This document shows positions 55,470 through 64,000 of a stretch of DNA of 64,000 bases, one piece after another (the stretch's first letter is position 1; each line of letters begins with the position of its first letter). Below the pieces are notes generated by a model, which had not been told where the DNA came from, made no database searches, and was given only the letters and a program-made list of their open reading frames with translations. A program made the translations under genes and the position numbers. The DNA is taken from assembly GCA_018296165.2 (NCBI GenBank), contig JACKQL020000041.1, positions 62,001 through 126,000 of the forward strand, in the 5' to 3' direction. Source of the stretch: Termitomyces sp. T153. Lineage: Eukaryota; Basidiomycota; Agaricomycetes; Agaricales; Lyophyllaceae.

Positions 55470-55504
55470 TCTGTTTGGGTTGTAAGCGTATTGTGTTTAG
55501 ATAG

Positions 55505-56370
55505 TTACTTGCCAGTCATTGACAACAAAAGGAGACAATATGGGATACTGCTCCCCTGTCTCGGTCACCAGTCTGTCGAAGGAGTTTACACCTCCTCAGA
55601 AAGAGATAGCAAGTGGTCAAAGAGCCTCTTTTAGTATGCAAGAGTGACACAGTGATAGAGGTAAATTGGCTAGTTGTATTTGCCACCACTGGAACTAGTT
55701 GTCTTTGTAATGAGAACCGTTAGAGAGTTTACTAGAGGATGCACAGAAGCTCGAGGATTTTCAACAGCTGATGGGATCAAAAAGGGCATCTGTTGAAAGT
55801 TATCTTATTTGTTTATCAAGAGCACAAAGACCTGTCAACAATCTAAACAGCGAGAGACAGAATCAACCAGAACACCAAGCCACAAGAATTATTGTCAACA
55901 CAAGCAGCAAATAGCGTCAAGAATCTTCCAAAGTCTACCAGAAACAAGTTGTTTTTACAGGGGGAAAAAGCTACTTTATTCTTCGTACTGTCGTCCTTTT
56001 TATATCTGAAGTTATTTAATGTGGCGATTGGCAATCCCTCCCTGATTTTAAGGTGGACCAACAGTTGGTCTCGTAATCCCAAACCTTATTCCAGCTTGCT
56101 TTCATCATTCAATCAATTTGTTGCCCCTCCTGACGTTATTTGGTTGTTACTTCCTTCTATCTTTCCTTTGACTTCTGTCCTGTTTCCACGCCAATTTTGA
56201 GTTGACTCTTCTCAATCCATAGTCCATTTGCTTCAGCCGTCCGTCTCCCTCATCCTTCAATTTTGTCCATACTTGCCATTTCCATCCTTCTTCTAACAAT
56301 ATGTTCCTAGTACTCGTGTATACCAGATTCGTTCCATTTCCGTCTTCACATCCTTTGGCCCTACCACAGA
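55505..56370 (-). promoter_or_regulatory. E5 5' region, probable LTR and leader
   Basis: No gene. Minus-strand TATAAAAAGG near 56000 could drive E5. The exact LTR end and primer site could not be fixed because the second LTR is missing. Confidence 0.4.
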
Positions 56371-57304
56371 TACTTCCAAAATATTTCTATTCTGAATGCA
56401 GAGGGGTCTCAACAAACTCCAGCCTAAGTGATTCACTCCCTGGGAACCACCAAGCCTTTGCCTACTAATTGCCTGTCCATTTGCTACTCTACTTGGGCTA
56501 TTTATACCTCTTTCTACAGTGCACAGACCACCCCCTACATGTGACTTTTGGTTCCATACTTTCCAGCCCCTTATTCATAACTGTTATTCTAATTCCCCCT
56601 TTTGGCATGCCTGTTTCAGTGCCACAGGCCAGTTCCTGGTTCCATCATTCCTCCTTTGCATTCTTAGCTTCCATTTGCCCCATTTATCTCTCCCTCCTTT
56701 GTATTTCTTCCATTCATATTCTTCTCCATTCAGTTTCTTCCCTTCTTCTTCCTTTATTTATTTCATATTCTTCCCCATTCAGGTCCTTTCCCATTCAGGT
56801 TCTTCCATTCATCTGTCCCCTCCCATTCATTCCATTCATCTTCCTTTATTCCTTTCATATTCTTCCCCTTTTAGGTTCTTTCCCATTCAGGTTCTTCCAT
56901 TCATCTTCCTTTCCCTTCCCTTCATTCCATTCATTTCATATTCTTCCATTCATCTTCCTTTCCCTTCCCTTCATTCCATTCTTTCTCATTCATTCCCCCT
57001 TTACCTCCTTTCAGTCAACATTCCAATCTGGTTATTCTTTGATCAGATCTAGATCTTGCCAGAATTGATGCCACTCAGGTGCTTTTGCCAGTCCCATGCT
57101 TCCCCTCCCATTACAGTGATTGGACTATTATTGAGTGTACAGTCTAGTATAGTCCTTGTCCTATCCTGTTCTGTCTTTCTTCTGGTGTATTTAAAGGGAT
57201 AATGTTGCTGGGACTTGTTTTACCAGGAGGCTTACAGTTTTCAGCCTTAATAAATGTTTGTTTTGACTTCTGGTGTTTATTATGTTCCCAATGGTGTGAC
57301 AACA
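56371..57304 (-). repeat. E4 5' LTR, outer piece (934 bp)
   Basis: Matches 41691-42624 base for base in length with about six differences. Together with 49281-49392 it rebuilds one LTR. Confidence 0.95.
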
Positions 57305-57308
57305 TCAT

Positions 57309-57439
57309 ATCATCATTACTCACTCTCATTTCTTAGTTTCTTAGTTTCTTTCCCTATTTACATATTTGCTGTTAGCATCACCTCCCCAAGGTGGTTTTGG
57401 CTCCTGTAAGAGTCCCCCTCCAGGACTGTGGTCCTAACA
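57309..57439 (+). repeat. LTR-Q, right piece
   Basis: Continuation of 41016-41578 after E4, ending CCTAACA and followed by the CCCAG target duplicate. Confidence 0.75.
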
Positions 57440-57594
57440 CCCAGACTTGCTCATACTGCTTTTCCAAGCTCCCCCTTGCAAGTTTCCAACATCCAGAACT
57501 CCCCAGAGCACTAGGTTATAAGTGCAGGATGTTGCATCTGCTTAGTAAGGACTCACCCATTTAAGCTGAGCCTCTATGGTAGCAGAACCTGACA
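57440..57594 (+). repeat. LTR-A, right piece
   Basis: Matches the end of the E1 LTR (AGGTTATAAGTGCAGGATG, TAGTAAGGACTC, final GAACCTGACA) with CpG replaced by TG/CA. Followed by AGAGG, the outer target duplicate. Confidence 0.85.
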
Positions 57595-57599
57595 AGAGG

Positions 57600-58409
57600 T
57601 GCATACCAGAATGATGAAGTGGTAGGACTGGTAATGGACATAGCTGTAGTGAGCACCCTGCATCTGCACAAGATGTTTATCATTGGGTATTGCCAATGGC
57701 CTTCAGGCTGCACCAATCCCTGATTGAAATTCTCTCTGGCAAGTATGAGTGCAGCTATAGTGGGTGCCCTGCATGTGCATAAGACATTCAATGGCATTAC
57801 TGCAGGCTTTAAATGCCCTTTAGGCTGTGCCAACCCCTGATCAGCATTCCTCCCAGCAAGCATACAAGGCTCAAGATGGGTTGCCCAGTTTATGTCACAC
57901 CATCTGCAAAGAATACAAGGATGAGTTTGTGTACCTTCCTGGTCAGCATAGACTGGCAAGGGTGGTGTGGAAGGGGAGTATGAAGTGGTGGTGATAGCAC
58001 TTTCAAATAGGATCATGTTTGTGGTTGTGAGGAATGATAATGGTTAGTGTTTAAGTGTGTTTGGATTACTGAGGCAAAGTTGGCAAAAGAACATGTAAAT
58101 TTATGGACATTGTAGTACATGCTGATGTAATAAAGACTCCCATTCAATTTTGCAAAGCCCCTCTATAAGACAAGACATGGTGAAAAGGAGCAAATCTAAT
58201 AGGGGTAATAATATACCCATGTGATTTTTGATAAGTCAAGACCCTGTTGACAATGGCCTACCTTATTCCTTCCATCTGAGTTCATGAATTGTCAGTTTGT
58301 CCAGATGTCATGGGTAGAAGACAGCCATGGATAAATGATGGATGTTTGCCTTATATGCTTACACATCAGTGTAATAGGACAACTATGGTTCTGAGGTCTA
58401 TGAAGTAGC
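57600..58409. other. CpG-poor DNA with a diverged internal duplication
   Basis: Two related blocks (about 57640-57740 and 57745-57850) share TGCATCTGCACAAGA/TGCATGTGCATAAGA and CCAATGGCCTTCAGG/AAATGCCCTTTAGG motifs. The second resembles 29340-29410, so this is a dispersed repeat. No gene recognised. Confidence 0.45.
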
Positions 58410-59845
58410 CAAGGCTTTACTCCTTGATCCCACACCAAATTTTGACTTCAAATTTTGTTCCCATGTGACCTTACACATGATGTGTAGCCAACAATATAGC
58501 CAGAGGCTGTCTTCAATTTTTGCTCCCTTCCAGCTACCTTTTTGCTGTGCACATGATGTGAAACCAACAATATAGCCAGAGCTTGTCTTTAATTTTTGCT
58601 CCCTTCTAGCTACCTTTTTGCTGTGCATGTGATGTGAAACCAACAATATAGCCAGAGCTTGTCTTTAATTTTTGCTCCCTTCCAGCTACCTTTTTGCTGT
58701 GCATGTGATGTGAAACCAATAATATAGCCAGAGCTTGTCTTCAATTTTTGCTCCCTTCCAGCTACTTTTTTGCTATGCATATGATGTGAAACTGTCACGA
58801 CCCGCTCCCTAGCTCCCTAGACACTGCTCCCAACCCCTCCCAATTTCCCGTCTAACTCCCCTGAACCCCGCCCACACTTTTGCACCCACACTGGACAACT
58901 CCGACGCTTCTCCAGCAAACCCCGACGGCAACTCCCTATCCATAGCCATCAATACCCCCCTGAAACCTTCCCCCACCGTTCCTGGCCACGTCATACGTCC
59001 CCGACCCCCTACCCTAGTTCACCCGACCCGTCCTGGAGTGTCACGACGTCCCCGGAGCAGCCGCGCCCCCAACTGATCCCATCAGAATACCGCCGCGGCC
59101 CGACCTTGGATTGTACCTGACACCCATTGACTCCGCACAGCTCTGTCAACCCCCGCCATCATATCCGCCACCCTCGGGAGGCACCCAGTAGTCGGTATAT
59201 AAGTCATAGAATAACCCCTTGAACTTTAGTCTTGATATTACATTTACTGGTTTCCTATGTTTCGTCTCTCATCTCGTCTCTATTTCTGTTTTTAGGCTTC
59301 AAATCTGTCTTTTCTCAGTCTCGTCTCGTCTCGACTGTACATATTTCCTTTGTTCCTCTGAAGTTCCCTTGCTCCCTACGTCAGTACGAACTCCGCGCAC
59401 ATGCCACGACCTGAACATTCTTAACGACAACTCCGGACCTCGCTACCCACTCGGCCCCGGAACCCACCACGCCCTGGTAATCCCCTGTCCAGCTCCAACC
59501 CCGCCCCCATCAACCAAGAAGCCTCCGCCTACCCCGCAATCTATTTGTGTGCCCACTAACTAGCCCTGACACCCGCCCTGGGTCAACGACCAGTACCTCC
59601 GGTCTTAGACCCCTCCTTGCTCGGGCCGCTCTCCCTAGGGACCCCTCGCAAGCTTTCCCCACCTCCGCTCCAACTCCGGACGCCTGGTTATAAGCGCAGG
59701 ACATCGTGTCCGCTTAGTAAGGACTCGCCAGTGTACTGAGCCCCCGTCGTCAGCGGAACCTGACAGAAACCAACAATATAGCCAGAGCTTGTCTTCAATT
59801 TTTGCTCCCTTCTAGTTATCTTTCTGCTATACATGTGATGTGTAT
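58410..59845. repeat. 76-bp minisatellite, split by a solo LTR
   Basis: Units recur every 76 bp (AAACCAACAATATAGCCAG at 58561, 58637 and 58713), with degenerate units before 58561, the next unit starting at 58789 where the solo LTR enters, and resuming at 59766. About six units in all. The short reverse-strand frames here follow the repeat and are not genes. Confidence 0.9.
58793..59765 (+). repeat. E1-family solo LTR (973 bp), young
   Basis: TGTCACGACCC to CCTGACA with a perfect 5-bp target duplication GAAAC (58788-58792 and 59766-59770). CpG-rich and very similar to the E1 LTRs, with a TATA box at 59196 and the primer-like 13-mer at 59228-59240. It is the product of LTR-LTR recombination that removed the internal part. 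Confidence 0.95.
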
Positions 59846-60030
59846 CCAATGATTATCTCCCCACTGACTGTTTATTTTTAATTTAATTTAATTTAATTTT
59901 TGCATATACTCTCACAGCAACATGGTATATAGGTGTAACAACAGCTCTGTAAGGCAGAAGTAATATTATGCTTGAAAGTTCCTAGTGTTCAGAAATTATT
60001 GCAATTGGGCAATTAAAACACTTGATAAGT

Positions 60031-60270
60031 TGATGATCAGCTTGACTGCACCAAGCAAAGCCAAAGTTATATGTCATGCTTTGTAAGCTATTGCTGCAGC
60101 AATTGCTTTAGTAATCATAATTGTGTTGATATTGCATGTGAATGCCCCCATGATAATCAGCTTGTTCATGCCTAGCAAAGCCAAAGTCACATGCCTTGCT
60201 TTGTAATCTATTGCTGCAGCAACTGCTTTGGTAATCATAATTGTGTTGATATTGCACATAAAGTATCACT
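60031..60270. repeat. Two-copy 120-bp tandem duplication
   Basis: CAGCTTG...GCAAAGCCAAAGT...TATTGCTGCAGCAA...AATCATAATTGTGTTGATATTGCA occurs twice with a 120-bp period. A TTTAA microsatellite lies just upstream at about 59876-59898. Confidence 0.85.
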
Positions 60271-60349
60271 ATATATTATACAATGATGGACATGGGAAAG
60301 TGGCTGCACCTATGTGACAACTCCTGGAAAGAATTCTGCTGACTAAAAT

Positions 60350-61731
60350 TTGTCAGCACTGACAAATGCTGACAAGTTTAAACCCTTTAATGGTAATAGA
60401 ATCAGACTTGGCTGTTTTGCCACTCTTCAGATACATTTTTTACCAAAGGAAATACAGTGGACAACTTTTATAAATGTATACCATCATTTGACTATGTGTG
60501 AAAGGTGCCAGATAGTCTGCAGGGATGAAAAAGGCCAAATGCAATTTAGTAGACACTGTTTTTCATGCCTTACATGTTTTTTGACACAACATGACCAAAT
60601 AATGGACATTTCTGAGGTTGTGGAAAGAAGGCCACACAACAAAGTATGTTTGGTCACATTTATTGATTGATTGATCTTGATTAACAAGCTTATTGGTAAA
60701 TCCTTAACCACATTGAGCTATTGATATATTAATTATCTCATCATGCAAGTCAATTTTAATGGTTTTTGACTGTTAAATTGCTTAACAATTGATGTTGTAG
60801 GCAACCACCTACTACTTCCAAAAGCCAAAGGCAACAAGCTAGGATTCAAAGGAGACTTGAACAGTTACAAATGACACATCCTCATGATTGTTGTGCAAAT
60901 AAAAACAATAGATCTTTTGAACAGATCAATACTGTGATTGTCCCACCACTTCAATTGGGAGTTGGGGGTATGGGACCTGGGAGTATTAATCAATCTCTGG
61001 GATCTGGGAGTATGGGAACAGGGGGTAACAAACAATGTATGGGATCTAGGGATATAGGATCTAGGGGATTGAGCCTTGGAAATAACCACCAATCTATAGC
61101 CACCACTTCTGGCTCTTCAAGAAGACCTATTAGGCAGCTAGCACCTGCTGATGATCCATTTTCTATAGTCATTCCTGAAACTGTTTTACCTGAAGGATGG
61201 AATGCCCCTTTACAAAATCCCTTACCTGGATTGGTGCCATCTCTGCCTGCTCCTATACATAAAAGAGTCAATAGACTCAATCAGCCTATTGTTGCTTAAG
61301 CAACTATGGGTATTCCTGAAACTCATCTGCCTGAAGGATGGAATGCCCCTTTACAAAATGCCTTGCTTAGATTGGTGCCACCTCTGCCTGTATATGGAAG
61401 AGTCAATAGGCTGGGACCAGTTAATCAGCCTACTGTTGCTTAGGCTACTATGGATATTCCTGATACCCATCTGCCTGAAGAATGGAATGCACCTTTACAG
61501 AATCCCTTATCTAGATTGGTGCCCCCTCTGCCTGCTCCTAAACATGGAAGAGTTATAAATGCTCCTGTACCAGAACCTATGCCTGTGGTGATACCACCTC
61601 CTCCTCACACACTAGCTTTATTTCAAGAGCAACAAAGGCTGAAACAGAGGCAACAGGAGCAAGCACTAGCAGCCTTGCAAGAGCAACAAAGGCTGAGACA
61701 TATTGCTCTCACTAAAGGGCAGAAGAAGTAG
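60350..61731 (+). pseudogene. Family-D gene: Cys-rich N-terminus and three internal protein repeats
   Basis: Exon-like block 60350-60643 (98 codons) has a Cys/His cluster (CERCQIVC, then HCFSCLTCF). A GTATGT...TTGTAG intron-like segment runs 60644-60800. The second block, 60802-61731, encodes a Gln-rich start, a Gly/Ser/Asn-rich stretch, then three copies of a ~50-residue repeat around LPEGWNAPLQNPL, and ends in a Gln-rich helix. Stops TAA (about 61297-61299) and TAG (about 61441-61443) lie in frame at equivalent positions between repeats, each readable as a former CAA/CAG. The splice phase is off by one base, so the model is uncertain. A partial copy lies at 21560-21875, so this is a multicopy, probably transposon-borne gene of unknown function. 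Confidence 0.5.
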
Positions 61732-62008
61732 CAAGAGGAGGCACTAGCAGTGCTGAACTTCTATGAACTTCAGCACCTAATGTATATATAGCCTGACAGT
61801 GTGGTATAAATATTCTAAATGGTTTACAAATGTAAGTGTGACAATTTCAATGGTTGCTTGGTTAGTACTAACTTTTATAATTTCCAGCATCTCTAATATA
61901 TACCAGCAGACATTGTGGTATTTTGTTGATAATGTAATATAGATATATGATTGGTTTATATATGAAAACTCAGTATGTTGAATTGTAAGAGAGAGCAACA
62001 CTTAGTCA
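61732..62008. other. AT-rich spacer
   Basis: Downstream of the D gene. No gene or repeat recognised. Confidence 0.4.
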
Positions 62009-62483
62009 ACAAAATACAAAGACCTAACTAAATGAAGTAAGGTTTGGTCTGGGACTTGGCATTGAATTAACAAATACAAAGACCTAACTGAATGAAGTGA
62101 AGTTGGGTCTGGGATTTAGCATTGAGTTTGAAATACAAGGACCTAACCAAACAAAGTGAGATTGGGTCTGGGACTTAACATTGAGTTTGAAATACAAGGA
62201 CCTAACCAAACAAAGTGAAGTTGGGTCTGGGACTTAACATTGAGTTTGAAATACAAGGACCTAACCAAACAAAGTGAGGTTGGGTCTAGGACTAAGTGAG
62301 TAAAATATCAAGGACCTAACCAAACAAAGTGGGTTGGATCTGGGACTTAGCATTAAGTTCAAATATAAGGACCTTGCCAAACAAAGTGAGGTTGGGTCTG
62401 GGACTTAGCATTGAATTTGAAATACAAGGACCTAACCAAACAAAGTGAGGTTGGGTCTGGGACTAAGCATTGAGTAGAATATC
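62009..62483. repeat. 59-bp minisatellite, about eight units
   Basis: Units such as AATACAAGGACCTAACCAAA followed by a GTTGGGTCTGGGACTTA(A/G)CATTGAG-type segment. The central units are nearly identical and the outer ones more diverged. E6 begins at the edge of the array. Confidence 0.92.
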
Positions 62484-62665
62484 TGTTAGGGGACTTCCAT
62501 TTCTGACCTCCATGGCAGCAGGGATCTTTAAACTTGTTCTCTTTGGATTACTCTCTGCTAAGTGATTAGTTACTGCTTGTATCTTTGTCTACTTGCTAAT
62601 ATACTTTGGATTCCCCTCTGCTAGCCATGTGACTCAGATCTGCTACTCTGGAGATTGCTCTTACA
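62484..62665 (+). repeat. E6 5' LTR (182 bp)
   Basis: TGTTAGGGGACTTCC to GCTCTTACA. A shorter relative of the E3 LTR that lacks part of U3. It retains the duplicated CTTTGGATTCCCCTCTGCTAG-type block and AAACTTGTTCT (62530-62540), one mismatch from the E3 primer segment. Confidence 0.75.
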
Positions 62666-62667
62666 GC

Positions 62668-62678
62668 AGAACAAGTCT
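62668..62678 (+). other. E6 self-priming site
   Basis: AGAACAAGTCT two bases after the LTR, as in E2 and E3; complementary to 62530-62540 except for one base. Confidence 0.65.
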
Positions 62679-62773
62679 CCTAAAATGGGTCTAGAAGCCT
62701 CTCATAGCCTGCAAGGAACCTCTAAGCCCCTATCTGTTGCTTCTCTACCAGGCTTAAGCACCTGTGGAGTTCT

Positions 62774-64000
62774 ATGTCTCAGCTTGCCAATTCAAACACT
62801 CTCTTGGAGGCTCCAGCCCCTCAGGATGAAGCCTGGACTCACCTGCTACACTTAGAGAACCAGGTGCAACTAACTCAATTGTCTCTCACCCATCACACCA
62901 TCAAACTCTCTACTCTCTGTCAAACCACCAATCATATTTTCCAATCCCTCCAGGCACTGCTAGAGTGCCTGCCCCCTATTTCTGCACCATCCCAGGTGGC
63001 AGAACCACCCCCAGCAGCTCTTGTAGTTGCTTCTGCAGCTCCAATAACCCTCTAGCCATGGATCCCACATTCTGTGCTCCTGGATGCATACAACAGTGCT
63101 TGCTCCAGCAGGGAGCACTTCCTTCAGTCCTGTCTCACCTACATCCACCTCAGCAGAGATGCCTTTGACTCTGATGCATTGAAGATAGCTTGGGTACTGT
63201 CATATATGAAGACCAGATGGGCCTGCACCTACATTCTATGGGTGTTGCAGTGCCCTGGAGGTGTTGGAAGCTTTGCAGATTGGGCCACCTTCAAAAAAAA
63301 GACTTCCAAGCAGATTTTTTCCTAATTGACCCTGCCAAACTGCTGCTTTAGCACTATATGACAGGGAGCAGTATGGGCAGGGGAAGCAGGTGCTGGACAA
63401 ATACATTGACTTCTTCTGGGCACTAGTTGAGCAAGCTGCCCACTCTAATGGTCTTCAACTATGCCTCACATTGGAGAATAGCCTGCATTCCACACTGATA
63501 GAGCACATTGACAACCTGGCTGAGGGCCACCCAGACAATGAAAGGATCACCTCCTGATACAAGGTGGCCTGGAATCAGTAGCAGCTCATGGAGATCTAAC
63601 AGAGCTCCACTGCATACACCCGATGCAGCACCCCACTCTGGTCACCAGTCTCTAGTACTCCACTTCCATACTCTCAGCACCTGCCCCTGCCCCAGCCACC
63701 CCCACACCATGCTCCTTGCCACTGAGCATTCCCATAGATGTAGATGCAGCCCAACAGCATTGCCTTATGCCACTACTGTGCTGGAGATGCAAGAAACCAT
63801 GGCACTTTGCATGACACTGCCCATTAGGCCTAGAAGTGTGCTACCTCTCTATGGCTGAGCAAGAGGAGCTTTTCCTGCAACTGTTGGTCATGAAGAATGC
63901 CACTGGAGCTTCATCATCAGATGAGCCAGCACCAGATTTGATCTCAGAGGAGATTGGTGCTTGTGCACCTTCCTCCTCAGGCCAAGGAGGATTTTTAGTC
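62774..64000 (+). pseudogene. E6 Gag, broken, running off the window
   Basis: MSQLANSNTLLEAPAPQDEA start, LSYMKT segment near 63205, stops from 63053 on, and a zinc knuckle CWRCKKPWHFA-stop-HC near 63780-63820, all closely parallel to the E3 Gag. A G-to-A type stop replaces the Trp found at that place in E3. The rest of the element lies beyond 64000. Confidence 0.85.

Larger units (their letters stand above)
49393..56370 (-). mobile_element. E5: 3'-truncated gypsy element inside the E4 5' LTR
   Basis: A 6,978-bp CpG-normal block inserted between two adjacent LTR bases of E4 with no loss and no target duplication. Minus-strand order: a 5' region possibly starting with LTR sequence at TGTGGTAGGG (56368) and with a TATAAAAAGG box near 56000, gag from 55469, protease near 53430-53380, RT, RNase H, integrase cut at 49393. 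It has no 3' LTR. It belongs to the same broad gypsy lineage as E4 but is not a copy of it. Confidence 0.85.
41579..57304 (-). mobile_element. E4: near-intact, CpG-free gypsy element with split 5' LTR
   Basis: A minus-strand element: 5' LTR in two pieces (57304-56371 and 49392-49281), primer site 49278-49261, gag 48939-47662, protease frame 47664-46649, pol 46670-42894, 3' LTR 42624-41579. The two LTRs have exactly the same length (112 + 934 = 1046 bp) and differ at only about eight positions found by eye. Flanking TCAT (41575-41578 and 57305-57308) is the target duplication. Block E5 (49393-56370) sits inside the 5' LTR. Very few CpG dinucleotides occur in its coding part (about six in 6.3 kb). 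No chromodomain was seen. Confidence 0.93.

Noticed and set aside
60350..60367. Palindrome around TTTGTCAGCACTGACAAA as a possible binding site
   Set aside because: Single occurrence at the beginning of an uncertain gene; too little to claim a function.
58410..62483. CRISPR-like arrays (76-bp and 59-bp repeats)
   Set aside because: The units are contiguous without unique spacers, and the genome is eukaryotic in character; ordinary minisatellites.

Overview
The window looks like a transposon-dominated stretch of a basidiomycete (probably agaricomycete) fungal genome. This is inferred from the TATA-containing chromovirus LTRs, GT-AG introns of about 49-60 nt, and a protein-kinase-like gene of the type common in Agaricomycetes. 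No rRNA, tRNA or CRISPR locus was recognised. Only about 4 kb (roughly 24.8-28.4 kb) reads like ordinary host gene space.

Layout. 1-2193: decayed sequence without a recognisable gene. 2194-2658: truncated LTR. 2659-13478: young, CpG-rich Ty3/gypsy chromovirus (called E1) with 999/988-bp LTRs, an intact gag, a pol broken by six TGA codons and one frameshift, and a spliced antisense gene between pol and the 3' LTR. 13.5-15.3 kb: remnants of two other gypsy elements. 15310-21559: decayed minus-strand chromovirus E2. 21.56-22.75 kb: fragment of repeat family D fused to a Tc1/mariner remnant. 24.15-25.04 kb: decayed minus-strand gene. 25.24-28.41 kb: a five-exon kinase gene, a divergent small gene, and an inverted partial copy of the kinase. 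29.3-30.4 kb: GC-rich repeats, a possible hAT-like remnant and a perfect 56-bp inverted repeat. 30.4-38.8 kb: decayed Ty1/copia element split by a complete but dead chromovirus E3 (31422-37512, target duplication AATGC). 38.9-39.7 kb: old reverse-oriented LTR.

40131-57599 is a four-level nest: an old E1-type LTR (LTR-A) is split by a second LTR (LTR-Q), which is split by element E4, whose own 5' LTR is split by a 7-kb block, E5. E4 has long open gag, protease and pol frames that step by -1 twice, each time at a canonical slippery heptamer. 58.4-59.85 kb: a 76-bp minisatellite split by an E1 solo LTR (58793-59765, target duplication GAAAC). 60.0-61.8 kb: tandem duplication and a family-D gene. 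62.0-62.5 kb: 59-bp minisatellite. 62484-end: start of a sixth gypsy element, E6, running off the window.

Three themes tie the window together. (1) E1, E2, E3 and E6 show the Tf1/sushi-type self-priming signature: 11-13 nt at or just after the LTR edge is complementary to a segment inside the LTR, which in E1 lies about 30 nt after the TATA box. (2) CpG decay: CpG-rich blocks (E1, E5, solo LTR, kinase locus) sit in almost CpG-free DNA, and premature stops in the CpG-rich elements are TGA, consistent with CGA to TGA deamination. (3) E4 is nearly CpG-free yet keeps long intact frames. All calls are from reading the sequence alone; no database search was made.
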